From Nostoc spongiaeforme FACHB-130 (GTDB taxonomy: Bacteria > Cyanobacteriota > Cyanobacteriia > Cyanobacteriales > Nostocaceae), in assembly GCF_014698475.1 (NCBI RefSeq), contig NZ_JACJTB010000013.1, forward strand, positions 62,001 through 126,000: a DNA stretch of 64,000 nucleotides. Reading direction: 5' to 3'. How positions within the stretch are numbered: the first letter of the stretch is position 1; the number at the start of each line of letters is the position of its first letter. The notes below the pieces were generated by a model, which saw nothing but the letters and a program-made list of their open reading frames with translations, ran no database searches and had not been told where the DNA came from. Shown one piece after another: positions 24,782 to 33,973 of this stretch. The position numbers and the translations under genes were made by a program.

Positions 24782-25423
24782 TTGAATTTCAGGAGCAAGC
24801 ATCTGTCTTTACAATTTATCAATGTCCCCCCGGCTAATTCTCAGCCCCCCGTTGGCTTAATTGTCGCTTTGCATGGTTGGGGTGCTAATGCTGAGGATGT
24901 GGCATCTTTATTACCTTATTTTCAGTTACCGAATTACCAGTTTGTCTTTCCCAATGCACCTTATCCCCATCCTTATTCTGCTGTGGGCAAGGCTTGGTAT
25001 GAGTTGCGAAATGAGAATATGTATCAGGGTTTAACCGAAAGTCGCCAATTACTCACCGAGTTTTTACAATCTTTAGAAAGCAGCACTGGCCTACCTTTAT
25101 CGCGGATGATTTTGTGTGGCTTTTCGCAAGGTGGGGCTATGACTTTAGAGGTGGGGTTAAGGTTACCCTTAGCTGGTTTAACGGTGATGAGTGGCTATTT
25201 ACATCCCGATGCAGTACCTACAGGACAGCAGAAGATTCCACCGACTTTAGTTATGCACGGTACTCAAGATGAAGTTGTGCCATTGCAAGCAGCTATCAGA
25301 ACACGGGAAACCTTGCAGTCTCTAGGTTTTACAGTAGATTACCGGGAATTTGAGGCGGGGCATGAAATTAATCTGCAAATGTTAGAAGCGTTACGAAATT
25401 TTGTTTTAACGACAATTGGGTAG
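24782..25423 (+). CDS. Alpha/beta hydrolase, phospholipase/carboxylesterase family
   Basis: Cytoplasmic esterase of 213 residues in the acyl-protein thioesterase/carboxylesterase family. The oxyanion-hole block is ALHGWGAN (29-36). The nucleophile elbow is CGFSQGGAM with S115; the acid is D163 (HGTQDEVVPL) and the base H194 (FEAGHEINLQ). Length is normal for the family. The start is TTG 24782, preceded by a weak GAGAAG; no in-frame ATG lies before the conserved core. Substrate unknown. Stands alone between the TA pair and the small gene at 25577. Confidence 0.85.
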   Translation: MNFRSKHLSLQFINVPPANSQPPVGLIVALHGWGANAEDVASLLPYFQLPNYQFVFPNAPYPHPYSAVGKAWYELRNENMYQGLTESRQLLTEFLQSLESSTGLPLSRMILCGFSQGGAMTLEVGLRLPLAGLTVMSGYLHPDAVPTGQQKIPPTLVMHGTQDEVVPLQAAIRTRETLQSLGFTVDYREFEAGHEINLQMLEALRNFVLTTIG

Positions 25424-25505
25424 CCTTAAATACAAATTTTTTACAATTATGGTAAAAATCATGCAAATTTTTACGAAAGAAATGCCGTCTAATGAGTAAT
25501 ATAGA

Positions 25506-25538
25506 TTGGGTGGTTGCGTCAAGCGCAACTTTACCCAA
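25506..25538. repeat. Short hairpin resembling the GTTGGGT repeats
   Basis: Outer arms TTGGGT and ACCCAA and inner arms GTTGCG and CGCAAC form a two-step hairpin about 40 bases before the next start codon. It resembles the MITE-C ends and may act as a weak terminator of the esterase gene. Confidence 0.45.
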
Positions 25539-25576
25539 GCTGGATGCAAATGCTGCATAAGGGAGGGGCAAGCATT

Positions 25577-25789
25577 ATGAAGACTCTAGGCATTTCCAGA
25601 AATGAAATAGCTGCCATGACCGCAGCAGATGTGGAAGATTTAGCTACTCGTCTGGAACTTGATAATTATAGCAATGCTTTTGAAGGTTTGAACGATTGGC
25701 ACCTACTCCGAGCGATCGCCTTTCAGCGTCCAGAATTAGTTGAACCCTATATCTACCTCTTAGATTTAGAACCTTACGATGAAGCTTAG
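25577..25789 (+). CDS. Small conserved cyanobacterial protein (DUF2555-like)
   Basis: 70-residue acidic protein. The ATG at 25577 has GGGAGGGG 8 bases upstream and gives MKTLGISRNEIAAMTAAD..; the longer frame from 25514 passes through the hairpin repeat and is unlikely. The conserved-looking core is DDYSN-like DNYSNAFEGLNDWHLLRAIA followed by FQRPELVEPYIYLLDL. From memory this matches the DUF2555 family of cyanobacteria; I could not verify that. No membrane segment or known motif. It lies 55 bases before coaBC, so co-transcription is possible. Confidence 0.7.
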   Translation: MKTLGISRNEIAAMTAADVEDLATRLELDNYSNAFEGLNDWHLLRAIAFQRPELVEPYIYLLDLEPYDEA

Positions 25790-25844
25790 ATAAAGTCTAA
25801 AGTATGAAGTATGAAATTAATTTCAGCCTTCATATTTTTTTCTG

Positions 25845-27077
25845 ATGTCTAATCTTCAATCTCCCAGCGAAATTCGCAATAACAGGGTTCTTGTTTGTGT
25901 AGGCGGCGGTATCGCCGCCTATAAAGTTTGTGAGGTGGTTTCCACTCTATTTAAAAGTGGGGTGGAAGTTCGCGTAATTCTCACCCGTTCAGCGCAAGAA
26001 TTTATCACGCCTCTGACTTTAGCGACTCTCTCCCGTCACCCAGCTTATACAGATGATGATTTTTGGCAACCAACTCACCCCCGTCCGTTGCATATTGAGT
26101 TGGGCGAATGGGCAGATTTAATTGTAATTGCGCCTTTAACAGCGAATACGTTAGCTAAGTTAACCTATGGGATGGCAGATAATTTGCTGACGAATACGGT
26201 GTTAGCTTCGACTTGTCCTGTGCTGTTAGCGCCTGCGATGAATACGGATATGTGGGAACAGTTAACGGTGCAGCGCAATTGGCAGCAATTGTTAACAGAC
26301 AGCCGCTATCATGGGATGAGTACAGCATCGGGGTTACTGGCGTGCGATCGCATTGGTGCTGGTAGAATGGCGGAACCAGCAGAAATTGTCACCCGTGTTC
26401 ATTCTTTATTACATACTGGCGGTAAGCGAGATTTAGTTGGTAAACGTATATTAATTAGTGCTGGGGGAACGCGGGAATATCTCGACCCAGTAAGATTTAT
26501 TGGTAATTCTTCTACGGGTAAGATGGGTTTGGCGTTGGCACAAGCAGCATTGCATCGTGGTGCAAATGTGACTTTAGTACATGGTGTAGCTAGTTGGGAT
26601 GTACCTTTGGGTGTGCAAGCTATACCTGTGATTTCAGCCGAGGAAATGCAGCAGGTAATGTTGGAATATTTACCGAATGCTGATGTAATTGTGATGTCAG
26701 CAGCTGTGGCTGATGTCAAGCCTAAAGAATATAGTAGCGAGAAATTGCCTAAGCGATCGCTCCCCCAAGCTTTACCTCTAGAGTCTGTACCTGATATCGT
26801 TGCCCAACTGGCACAACTCAAACAACCACATCAGTTATTAATTGGTTTTGCTGCACAGTCGGGAGATATCATCACTCCTGCAAAAGAAAAGTTGCAGACT
26901 AAGAAATTAGATGTGATTGTTGCTAATCCTATAGATCAACCGGATAGTGGTTTTGGGAGTAACAACAATCAAGCCATATTCTTAGATGGGCAAGGTCATA
27001 AATTAGAAATTGCCCATTGTTCTAAGTTGGAAATGGCGCATCATCTATTTGATTTTGTGATGAGTCGAGATGCTTGA
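25845..27077 (+). CDS. coaBC: CoaBC, phosphopantothenoylcysteine synthase/decarboxylase
   Basis: Bifunctional coenzyme A biosynthesis enzyme of 410 residues. The N-terminal flavoprotein decarboxylase (CoaC, about 12-190) has GGGIAAYK for FMN binding, catalytic H83 ([14 protein letters not shown]), N133 in PAMN and C167 in [15 protein letters not shown]. The C-terminal synthetase (CoaB, about 198-405) has [24 protein letters not shown] and the AAVADVKPK block near 285-293. Length and order are normal. A short direct repeat of GCAGAGGCGCAGAGGC type lies in the 100-base gap to the convergent methyltransferase gene. Confidence 0.95.
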   Translation: MSNLQSPSEIRNNRVLVCVGGGIAAYKVCEVVSTLFKSGVEVRVILTRSAQEFITPLTLATLSRHPAYTDDDFWQPTHPRPLHIELGEWADLIVIAPLTANTLAKLTYGMADNLLTNTVLASTCPVLLAPAMNTDMWEQLTVQRNWQQLLTDSRYHGMSTASGLLACDRIGAGRMAEPAEIVTRVHSLLHTGGKRDLVGKRILISAGGTREYLDPVRFIGNSSTGKMGLALAQAALHRGANVTLVHGVASWDVPLGVQAIPVISAEEMQQVMLEYLPNADVIVMSAAVADVKPKEYSSEKLPKRSLPQALPLESVPDIVAQLAQLKQPHQLLIGFAAQSGDIITPAKEKLQTKKLDVIVANPIDQPDSGFGSNNNQAIFLDGQGHKLEIAHCSKLEMAHHLFDFVMSRDA

Positions 27078-27178
27078 TTATGTTTCTCCAATCAATAATG
27101 GAGAAGAAGAGTTTTATTTTCTCACGCAGAGGCGCAGAGGCACAAAGAGTTAGAGAAAGTTTGCTTGTTGAGAGGCGG

Positions 27179-27802
27179 TTATTTTTTGGCGTGAATTACT
27201 TGTAAACTCCCGCCTGCATATAATTGTGTCTTTTCTACTTTGAAGCCAATTTCCTTTAATAACTCTGGTAAATCGGTTTTGATTAACTCCCAAGCTGTTT
27301 CTGTTTCAAACAATAGTAAAAACACTGAGACCCCAGGCCAAAATATGGGATTATTCGGTGCATGAAAATCGACTAATGTAAACACACCGCCTGGTTTTAG
27401 GACTCGATAAACTTCTTGCAGAATTTGTCGTAATTGTGCAGTGTGCATTTCATGTAATGCGGCGCTGGTATGTACCACATCAAAAGAATTCTCCGCAAAG
27501 GGCATATTTTCAGCAAAGGCTTCTATATATGAGGCTTCCGGGACATTTTGTCTAGCCCTTTGCAAAGATTTTGGTGAGGCATCTAATCCTGTTACATTTT
27601 GTGACATTTTTACTAAAAACTGTGTAGATTGCCCACTACCACAACATAAATCTAATACCTGAGTATCTGAATGAATTGTTAAGCCTTGTAAGGCAAGTTG
27701 GCGAAAACGGCTTTCTCCACCGACGCTGATAGCTGCTACGCGGGAAATAGCATCATATAACCATTGATAGCGGTAACTTAAATCTCGTAAAATTGTGGCC
27801 AT
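27179..27802 (-). CDS. Class I SAM-dependent methyltransferase (UbiE-like)
   Basis: 207-residue soluble methyltransferase. Motif I VLDLCCGSGQST (49-60), acidic loop TGLDASPKSLQRAR, motif for the adenine pocket AFAENMPFAENSFDVV, and LKPGGVFTLVDFHAP are in the expected order of Methyltransf_11 proteins. The overall resemblance is to the UbiE/MenG family, but the quinone-specific motifs are not clear, so I give no gene name. Divergent from hemH with 93 bases between the start codons; convergent with coaBC. Confidence 0.85.
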   Translation of the reverse strand: MATILRDLSYRYQWLYDAISRVAAISVGGESRFRQLALQGLTIHSDTQVLDLCCGSGQSTQFLVKMSQNVTGLDASPKSLQRARQNVPEASYIEAFAENMPFAENSFDVVHTSAALHEMHTAQLRQILQEVYRVLKPGGVFTLVDFHAPNNPIFWPGVSVFLLLFETETAWELIKTDLPELLKEIGFKVEKTQLYAGGSLQVIHAKK

Positions 27803-27895
27803 TGCACCGTTCCTGACTGTTAAGCTTTATATTTAATAAAGATATATTGTTAACATTAGTAAAAAATCTGAAAAGGTTGGGGGAAAATAACTGCT

Positions 27896-29062
27896 ATGGG
27901 TCGTGTAGGCGTTTTATTACTCAATCTCGGTGGCCCCGATAAATTAGAGGACGTTGGGCCATTTTTGTTCAATTTATTTTCTGATCCCGAAATCATTCGC
28001 CTACCATTTCGCTGGTTGCAAAGACCCTTAGCTTGGTTTATTGCCTCCCGGCGCGTGAAAACATCTCAAGAAAATTATAAGCAAATTGGTGGTGGTTCTC
28101 CCTTGCGGCGAATTACAGAAGCTCAAGGAGAAGCCTTAAGAGAGCAGTTGAGTGATTTGGGTAAAGAGGCTAACATCTATGTGGGTATGCGTTACTGGCA
28201 TCCTTATACAGAAGAAGCGATCGCCCAGCTTACCCAAGATGAAATTGACAAACTGGTAATTCTGCCCCTTTATCCGCAATTTTCTATCAGTACCAGTGGT
28301 TCTAGCTTCCGGTTATTAGAAAAACTTTGGCAAGAAAACCCCAAACTGCAAAGTCTTGAATACACCGTCATTCCTTCTTGGTATAAACAGCGTAACTACC
28401 TCAAAGCAATGGCGGAACTCATCGCCCAGGAAATAGACCAATGTCCTCATCCTGATGATGTGCATATCTTCTTTAGCGCCCACGGTGTACCAAAAAGCTA
28501 TGTGGAAGAAGCAGGCGACCCCTATCAGCAAGAAATTGAGGAATGCACATATTTAATTATGCAGACCCTCAACCGTCCGAATGCTCACACTTTGGCTTAT
28601 CAAAGCCGTGTCGGCCCTGTAGAATGGCTAAAACCTTATACAGAAGATGCGTTGAAGGAATTGGGCGCACAAGGCGTACAAGATATCGTGGTTGTACCCA
28701 TCAGTTTTGTCTCCGAACACATCGAGACACTACAAGAAATTGACATTGAATATCGAGAAATCGCCGAAGAAGCCGGAATTCACAACTTCCGTCGCGCACC
28801 TGCACCTAATACTCACCCAGTATTTATTCAAGCCTTGGCTGATTTAGTCATTGAAGCACTGGAACAACCCAACTTCAAGCTATCACAAGCAGCCCAAATG
28901 AAAAAAAGGGTGAAGATGTATCCCCCAGAAAGTTGGGAATGGGGTATGACTACCAGTGCGGAAGTTTGGAATGGTCGAATTGCGATGTTAGGTTTTATTG
29001 CTTTAATTATTGAGTTAGTGACTGGTCATGGTTTATTACACATGATTGGACTTTTGCAATGA
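27896..29062 (+). CDS. hemH: Ferrochelatase with C-terminal CAB domain
   Basis: Inserts Fe2+ into protoporphyrin IX, the last step of haem synthesis. The catalytic domain (1-320) has LLNLGGP (8-14), [10 protein letters not shown] (65-74), YPQFS (126-130), catalytic H196 in [19 protein letters not shown] and E274 in [11 protein letters not shown]. The C-terminal extension (about 340-388) is a single chlorophyll a/b-binding-like helix with the ligand motif ExxNGRxAMxG (E356, N359, R361). This fusion is typical of cyanobacterial and plastid type II ferrochelatases and is thought to link the enzyme to chlorophyll or carotenoid binding at the thylakoid. 388 residues is the normal size. Confidence 0.96.
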   Translation: MGRVGVLLLNLGGPDKLEDVGPFLFNLFSDPEIIRLPFRWLQRPLAWFIASRRVKTSQENYKQIGGGSPLRRITEAQGEALREQLSDLGKEANIYVGMRYWHPYTEEAIAQLTQDEIDKLVILPLYPQFSISTSGSSFRLLEKLWQENPKLQSLEYTVIPSWYKQRNYLKAMAELIAQEIDQCPHPDDVHIFFSAHGVPKSYVEEAGDPYQQEIEECTYLIMQTLNRPNAHTLAYQSRVGPVEWLKPYTEDALKELGAQGVQDIVVVPISFVSEHIETLQEIDIEYREIAEEAGIHNFRRAPAPNTHPVFIQALADLVIEALEQPNFKLSQAAQMKKRVKMYPPESWEWGMTTSAEVWNGRIAMLGFIALIIELVTGHGLLHMIGLLQ

Positions 29063-29077
29063 AGAAGGGGTTAGGGG

Positions 29078-29195
29078 CTAGTACCGCTACGCGGAAGTCA
29101 AAAGTTAAAAGTTAAAAGTTAAAAGTCAAAAAGCTTAGATCACAAGCTTTTCACTAACTTGAAATGGTATCTTTATTTCCGCCGTGTTGTACTAG
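29078..29195. repeat. MITE-B copy 2
   Basis: 118-bp element with CTAGTAC (29078-29084) and GTACTAG (29189-29195) ends. The left half has an expanded AAAAGTT tandem (three to four units), then AAGCTTTTCACTAACTTGAAATGG and TTTATTTCCGCCG, matching the layout of the copies at 6923 and 33276 with more divergence. It lies between hemH and the next co-directional gene. Confidence 0.7.
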
Positions 29196-29272
29196 AAAGG
29201 AATATTTTTTGGAAAGTCCTTTAATTCCTAAACCCCATTCCCTACTCCCTACTCACCACTCCCTAATTGACC

Positions 29273-29851
29273 ATGTTTAAAACATTAGTTTTCTACGGTT
29301 CCTACAGGAGCGATCGCCAAGGCATTAAAGCTGCTAAATTCATAATTGATCAACTCCAGCAAAGAAACCATGAAGTAATTTTTGTTGATGCTAAGGAATA
29401 TGACTTTGGCATCTTAGACCGGATGTATAAGGAGTATGATCCTGGTCAGGCTCCGGCAAAGATGACAGAACTTGCAGAACATATCCGCACAGCCGATGGT
29501 TTTGTGGTGATTACCGGAGAATACAATCATTCTATTCAGCCAGGGTTGAGTAATCTGATGGATCATTATCTAGAAGAATACTACTTCCGTCCGGCTGGAA
29601 TTGTTTCTTACTCTGTTGGTGGCTTTGGTGGAGTCCGCGCTGCTATACAGTTACGCTCGTTTCTAGGGGAAATGGGAATGGTAACTATTTCAACTATGTT
29701 TGCTATCTCCAAAATTGGAGACTCTTTGGATGAATCAGGTACTCCAAAAGAAGCGGGTTTGACTAAGAAAGTTGGTCAATTTTTAGATGAACTAGAGTGG
29801 TACGAAGAAGCATTGCAACGCCAACGAAGAGAAAAAGGAACTCCGTACTGA
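29273..29851 (+). CDS. NADPH-dependent FMN reductase family protein
   Basis: Flavodoxin-fold quinone/FMN reductase of about 192 residues. I chose ATG 29273; the open frame reaches back to TTG 29267. The N-terminal FMN phosphate loop is VFYGSYRSDRQGIKAAKFI. The central motif VITGEYNHSIQPGLSNLMDHY is the usual flavin-binding loop and dimer contact (GS..E(Y)N.S.P..L.N..D), followed by SYSVGGFGGVRAAIQLR. Cytoplasmic. Likely reduces flavins or quinones with NAD(P)H; exact substrate unknown. Stands alone downstream of hemH and a MITE-B copy. Confidence 0.87.
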   Translation: MFKTLVFYGSYRSDRQGIKAAKFIIDQLQQRNHEVIFVDAKEYDFGILDRMYKEYDPGQAPAKMTELAEHIRTADGFVVITGEYNHSIQPGLSNLMDHYLEEYYFRPAGIVSYSVGGFGGVRAAIQLRSFLGEMGMVTISTMFAISKIGDSLDESGTPKEAGLTKKVGQFLDELEWYEEALQRQRREKGTPY

Positions 29852-29865
29852 TTGAGTTATTTTAA

Positions 29866-30392
29866 TTATCTATTTTCAAACCAAGCTTCTAAATCAGCCG
29901 TAGTTGTGAAATCTAGCAACGCTTCACCCAACTGTTCTAACTCCGCAGTTGATAAATTTTGAATCCGTTCTTGTAATTGTGGATTCAACTCACCTAAACG
30001 GCGATTAAGTTGGCGTAATATCAGCATCGATTCTCCCTGCTGTATTCCCTGCTGTATTCCCTGCTGTATTCCCTGCTGTATTCCCTGCTGTATTCCTTGT
30101 CTCATCCAACTAGTAACGATTTGCATAACTCTTTCCTCCTGCTGTGGTTCAATACTAGCAAGTTGCTCTTGAAATATTCTTTCTTCTTGAGCATTCAAAT
30201 CGAGATAGGTATCAATGAACCCAGATATTAATTGTATTTGTGCTGGGTTAAGTTCTAAGTTTGCTAGTAATTGTAATGACATTCGATAGAGTCTCGTTCC
30301 CAATAAGCACTGACATCAGGAAAAAACAACTCGATAAACTCAGGAAAGAAGTTAGAAAGCAGTTCTTTAAAAAGACGGTCATGGTCAATCAT
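29866..30392 (-). pseudogene. Decayed Rpn-family (PD-(D/E)XK, DUF4351-type) nuclease gene
   Basis: The minus strand starts at ATG 30392 with MIDHDRLFKELLSNFFPEF and continues FIELFFPDVSAYWERDSI, the usual N-terminus of cyanobacterial Rpn/DUF4351 proteins, then hits a stop after about 40 codons. The other frame (from TTG 30303) carries the family's C-terminal part: LELNPAQIQLISGFIDTYL, then IVTSWMRQG, and the DUF4351-like end ESMLILRQLNRRLGEL. The roughly 150 residues expected in between, including the nuclease active site, are missing. I read this as an internal deletion with a frameshift. The remaining 145-codon frame contains a QQGI repeat. Confidence 0.8.
30034..30093. repeat. 12-bp tandem repeat, five units, encoding QQGI
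   Basis: Five copies of TCCCTGCTGTAT in a row (plus strand) read on the minus strand as IQQG. Each unit is a multiple of three, so copy number can vary without changing frame. Located in the C-terminal half of the decayed Rpn-family gene. Confidence 0.85.
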
Positions 30393-30400
30393 AGAAAAAT

Positions 30401-31432
30401 TCAATCCTGGCTACAAACCATTGCAACTTTAATTACTTGACGCGCTTTCATGTCATGAAAAACTTGTTCTAAATTTTTTAAAGGTCGCTTTTCACTGATG
30501 AGTAATTCTAAAGGTAGTTTTTGACTCGCTATCATTGAAAGTGCCGATCGCACATATTGCGGTGTGTTGTGAAATACGCCTTTAAGAGTGAGTTCGCTGT
30601 AGTGTAATTGTTCTGTATTGACGGTAATTGTTGTATCTCGTGGACAGCCGCCGAATAAGTTGACTGTTGCGCCCGGACGAGTGCAGGCGATCGCAGTTTC
30701 CCATACACTAGGTACGCCAGTGGCTTCAATCACCACATCTGCACCCCAGCCTTGGGTTAGTTCTTTCACCACACCAGGAATATCAGAAATTTGATGATAG
30801 TTAAATGTTTGGGCTGCGCCTAGCTTTTGACCAATTTCTAGCCTTTGGTCACTTCCTCCCCAGAGTAATACTTCAACAGTATCAGCCAATGCCGCCACAA
30901 ACATCAAGCCAATCGCCCCATCCCCCAAAATTACTACTTGATCTTTGGGTTTGATATGGGAACGGGCGACACCATGCAATACACAAGCTAATGGTTCCGT
31001 CATCGCCGCCAATGCAAAGGGCAATTCATCGGGCAGGCGCAATAAATTATGCTGGACGATGGGTGCAGGAATTTTTAAGTATTCGGCAAATGTGCCATTA
31101 TTCCAAGTCAAATTCGGACATAAGGAATATTCTTGACGTTGACAAAAAAAACATTCCATGCAAGGTGCAGAGTTATTGGCAACAACGCGATCGCCCACTC
31201 GCCAATTACTCACACCTGCACCCACAGCGACAATTGTTCCGGCTGCTTCATGACCAAATAGCGTCGGTGGTTTCAACATCTTGGCATGACCACCACGCCG
31301 CCAAACTTTCAAATCTGTACCGCAAGTTGTTGCTGCACCCACTTGAATAACGACTTCACCTGCTGCTGGTGTGGGGTCAGCTACTTGCTCTAACCGTAAA
31401 TCTTCCTGGCCATAAAGTAATGCTGCTAACAA
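30401..31432 (-). CDS. Zinc-dependent medium-chain dehydrogenase
   Basis: MDR-family alcohol/polyol/threonine-type dehydrogenase of 343 residues. Catalytic zinc ligands are C37 (TTCGTDLK), H61-E62 (FGHEAAG) and E146; structural zinc cysteines are 91, 94, 97 and 105 (PCMECFFCQRQEYSLC). The Rossmann motif is VVILGDGAIGLM (GxGxxG at 170-175). Start is TTG 31432; no ATG is in a suitable place, and residues A-L-L-Y match the usual family start. It resembles threonine or sorbitol dehydrogenases, but the substrate cannot be set. A gap of only 8 bases separates it from the N-terminus of the decayed gene downstream. Confidence 0.9.
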   Translation of the reverse strand: MLAALLYGQEDLRLEQVADPTPAAGEVVIQVGAATTCGTDLKVWRRGGHAKMLKPPTLFGHEAAGTIVAVGAGVSNWRVGDRVVANNSAPCMECFFCQRQEYSLCPNLTWNNGTFAEYLKIPAPIVQHNLLRLPDELPFALAAMTEPLACVLHGVARSHIKPKDQVVILGDGAIGLMFVAALADTVEVLLWGGSDQRLEIGQKLGAAQTFNYHQISDIPGVVKELTQGWGADVVIEATGVPSVWETAIACTRPGATVNLFGGCPRDTTITVNTEQLHYSELTLKGVFHNTPQYVRSALSMIASQKLPLELLISEKRPLKNLEQVFHDMKARQVIKVAMVCSQD

Positions 31433-31736
31433 GGCTTGTGCCCTAATTCAAAAGCTCCACCTGATTTTATCAGGTAAATATTCAGAATTTAGAGGTGCGA
31501 TCGCTCCATCACTCAACTCAGCACTCAGCACTTCTTTAGTGAACTTCGATTACATTTAGATGTCAAAGCCTGGCTGGCTAGAATAGACTGGTTTTGTGTA
31601 CCTCTGGCTATCTGGTCACTGAAATTAATCAAAATTAATTCTCACAAGACAAATTTAGCTTTCTGTAAAACATCGATTTCTCAGTGAATCTAATCTTAGA
31701 AATCTTTTTCGTAAATGTAGTGTCTAGGATGGCGCT
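31433..31736. other. Divergent promoter region
   Basis: A 304-base gap between divergent genes. It includes one HIP1-like site (GCGATCGC at about 31497) and a short CACTCAACTCAGCACTCAGC repeat typical of this genome. No hairpin or regulatory site was recognised. Confidence 0.5.
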
Positions 31737-32168
31737 ATGCCAAGTTCTACTTTAATTTGGCTCTTAGCTGGCTCAGGTTTGTGTTTATCAGAACTGTTTT
31801 TACCGTCGGCTTTTGTGGCCTTTATCATGGGTATTAGTGCCTTTGTGGTGGCAATACTTTCCCAATTTGGTTTGAGTTTATGGCTGCAAGTAGCAATTTG
31901 GCTATTGCTGTCCACAATTTTGATAGTACTATCTCGGCGGTATTTACAACCGCGACGACGCAAATCAAAAATTCAGGATGCCATTGTAGCGGAAACCTTA
32001 ACAGAAATTCCAGCAGGCAAAACCGGACGAGTGCTATATGAAGGCAATTCTTGGCGGGCTAAATGTGATGATGACAAACTTGATATTGCTCCCCATCAAC
32101 GTGTTTACGTAGTCAGAAGAGAAGGTACTACGTTAATTGTCATGCCAGAAAATTTGTTGCATTCATAG
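31737..32168 (+). CDS. NfeD-family membrane protein
   Basis: 143 residues: two or three hydrophobic segments (about 5-60: LIWLLAGSGLCLSELFL, AFVAFIMGISAFVVAIL, LWLQVAIWLLLSTILIVL) followed by a cytoplasmic OB-fold domain (about 85-140: GKTGRVLYEGNSWRAKCDDD, then VYVVRREGTTLIVMPE). This is the short NfeD type without protease domain. NfeD proteins commonly pair with SPFH proteins, and a Band-7 gene follows 56 bases downstream. Start ATG 31737 has AGGA 7 bases upstream. Possible role in membrane microdomain quality control. Confidence 0.87.
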   Translation: MPSSTLIWLLAGSGLCLSELFLPSAFVAFIMGISAFVVAILSQFGLSLWLQVAIWLLLSTILIVLSRRYLQPRRRKSKIQDAIVAETLTEIPAGKTGRVLYEGNSWRAKCDDDKLDIAPHQRVYVVRREGTTLIVMPENLLHS

Positions 32169-32224
32169 GAAGTGTGAAGTATAAAGGTTAACGCCTAAGA
32201 TATTTAATAACCAGGAGATTTACA

Positions 32225-33223
32225 GTGGGACAGTTTTTTTTATTAATTTTTTTAGCCCTTGGTGGTTCTGCGGTGGCTGGTTCTGTAAAAGTGATCAATC
32301 AAGGTAATGAAGCTTTGGTAGAAAGACTGGGCAGCTATAACAAAAAGCTTGAACCAGGACTGAATTTTGTTGTGCCTTTTTTAGATAAAATCGTTTACCA
32401 ACAAACCATCCGCGAAAAGGTTTTAGATATTCCGCCACAAAAATGTATTACCCGTGACAACGTGGGTATTGAAGTAGATGCGGTGGTGTACTGGCGAATA
32501 GTTGATATGGAAAAAGCTTGGTACAAAGTTGAAAATCTTCACTCAGCAATGACCAACTTGGTACTAACTCAAATTCGCTCAGAAATGGGACAACTAGAGT
32601 TAGATGAAACCTTTACCGCCCGTTCCCAAATTAATGAAATTTTATTAAGAGATTTAGATATTGCTACCGACCCTTGGGGTGTGAAAGTCACAAGGGTAGA
32701 ACTACGAGATATTATCCCTTCCCAAGCAGTACGAGAATCAATGGAATTGCAAATGTCCGCCGAACGCCGCAGACGGGCTGCAATTTTAAATTCTGAAGGT
32801 GAACGGGAAGCCGCAGTAAATAGTGCAAGAGGTAAAGCAGAAGCCCAAATTCTCGATGCAGAAGCGCGGCAAAAATCATTAGTTTTGCAGGCTGAGGCGG
32901 AACAAAAAGCAATCGTCCTCAAAGCCCAAGCCGAACGTCAACAGCAAGTTCTCAAAGCCCAAGCCATTGCAGAATCAGCCGAAATTATTGCCCAAAAAAT
33001 CAATTCTCAACCCAGTGCTAGTAAAGCTTTAGAAGTTCTATTTGCGTTGGGTTATCTCGATATGGGCGCGACTATTGGTAAAAGCGATAGCAGCAAAGTT
33101 ATGTTTATTGACCCCCGCACAATTCCGGCGGCTTTTGAGGGTATTCGCTCAATAGTGTCTGACACTAATGTAGATTCTAACGCTTGGTTGGGTAGAGAAA
33201 TACCTGATGTGAATGGTCAATAG
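32225..33223 (+). CDS. SPFH/Band-7 (paraslipin-like) membrane protein
   Basis: 332 residues. A single N-terminal membrane segment (about 3-20) is followed by the Band-7/SPFH domain (about 20-180: [51 protein letters not shown]) and a long Ala/Glu/Gln coiled coil (about 185-255) for oligomerisation. A Gly-rich-free C-terminal tail covers 285-332. Start is GTG 32225, with CCAGGAG 7-13 bases upstream. The NfeD gene upstream probably forms an operon with it; such pairs organise membrane microdomains. There is no protease motif. Confidence 0.9.
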   Translation: MGQFFLLIFLALGGSAVAGSVKVINQGNEALVERLGSYNKKLEPGLNFVVPFLDKIVYQQTIREKVLDIPPQKCITRDNVGIEVDAVVYWRIVDMEKAWYKVENLHSAMTNLVLTQIRSEMGQLELDETFTARSQINEILLRDLDIATDPWGVKVTRVELRDIIPSQAVRESMELQMSAERRRRAAILNSEGEREAAVNSARGKAEAQILDAEARQKSLVLQAEAEQKAIVLKAQAERQQQVLKAQAIAESAEIIAQKINSQPSASKALEVLFALGYLDMGATIGKSDSSKVMFIDPRTIPAAFEGIRSIVSDTNVDSNAWLGREIPDVNGQ

Positions 33224-33275
33224 TCAATAGTCATTGGTCAATAGTCCTTAGTCATTGGTGTTATTTGTCCAGTGG

Positions 33276-33386
33276 CTAGTACAAAAAGGAAAAAGGAAAA
33301 AGGCAAAAGTCAAAAGGCAAAATATTGAGACTACAAGCCTTTTAGCAATTCCAGATAGTCTGTTTATTTACGCCTTGCTGTACTAG
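33276..33386. repeat. MITE-B copy 3
   Basis: 111-bp element bounded by CTAGTAC (33276-33282) and GTACTAG (33380-33386). It shares AAGCCTTTTAGCAATTCC and AGTCTGTTTATTTACGCC with copy 1 at 6923. The left half is a GGAAAAAGGAAAAAGGCAAA run. Confidence 0.75.
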
Positions 33387-33441
33387 TATGCTAACTGAGA
33401 ACAGTGTCAGAGGTTAGTAACAAATGACAAAGGACAAATGA

Positions 33442-33828
33442 CTATTGACTAACCTGACACTGATCACACAAACCGAAAAATTCTAAAGTGTGGTAGAAAA
33501 TTTTAAATTTGTGACTTATTTGTAGTTGATCTTCCAGGTCATGGACTGGACATTGGTTAATGGGAATTGACGTACCACATTGCAGACAGGTGAGATGGTG
33601 TTTGTCTTGCTGCACTAAGCTATAGAGGGCTTCACCGTTAGCTAAAGTCCGCACTTGCACCAAACCCTCAAGTTTTAAAGCTTCCAAGGAACGGTAAACT
33701 GTGGCTAAACCCATATTTTGACTGCGATTACGCAATTCAATATAAATGTCTTGGGCGGAAATGCCTTGTTTGACGCTTTTCAGTAGGTTTAAAATCCGCT
33801 CTTGACTGCGGGTACGTATGGCTCTCAT
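33442..33828 (-). CDS. zur: Fur-family regulator, probably Zur (FurB)
   Basis: Metal-responsive repressor of 128 residues. The N-terminal winged helix has ISAQDIYIELRNRSQNMGLATVYRSLEALKLEGLV, with the recognition helix near 40-52. The C-terminal dimer domain has H77-H78, structural zinc pairs C81/C84 and C121/C124, and H95. It is shorter than FurA-type Fur and lacks the N-terminal extension of PerR-type FurC, and from memory it is closest to the zinc regulator Zur (FurB) of Anabaena. The assignment among Fur paralogues is inferential. Divergent from purS with 145 bases between starts; no operator was identified. Confidence 0.8.
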   Translation of the reverse strand: MRAIRTRSQERILNLLKSVKQGISAQDIYIELRNRSQNMGLATVYRSLEALKLEGLVQVRTLANGEALYSLVQQDKHHLTCLQCGTSIPINQCPVHDLEDQLQISHKFKIFYHTLEFFGLCDQCQVSQ

Positions 33829-33973
33829 AAGTAGTTGTGGATATTCGCCACTGTAGTGGAAGCTGTTATACTGGCTATCTAATAAATTAACTTTAACTGT
33901 TTCACAATCTTATTTTCACCCAGTTGGAACAGAAAGTTATAGTATAGCGATCGCAGCATTCAGCAAAAAAACT

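Noticed and set aside
30034-30093. Five-unit tandem repeat as CRISPR
   Set aside because: Uninterrupted 12-bp tandem within a reading frame, no spacers.
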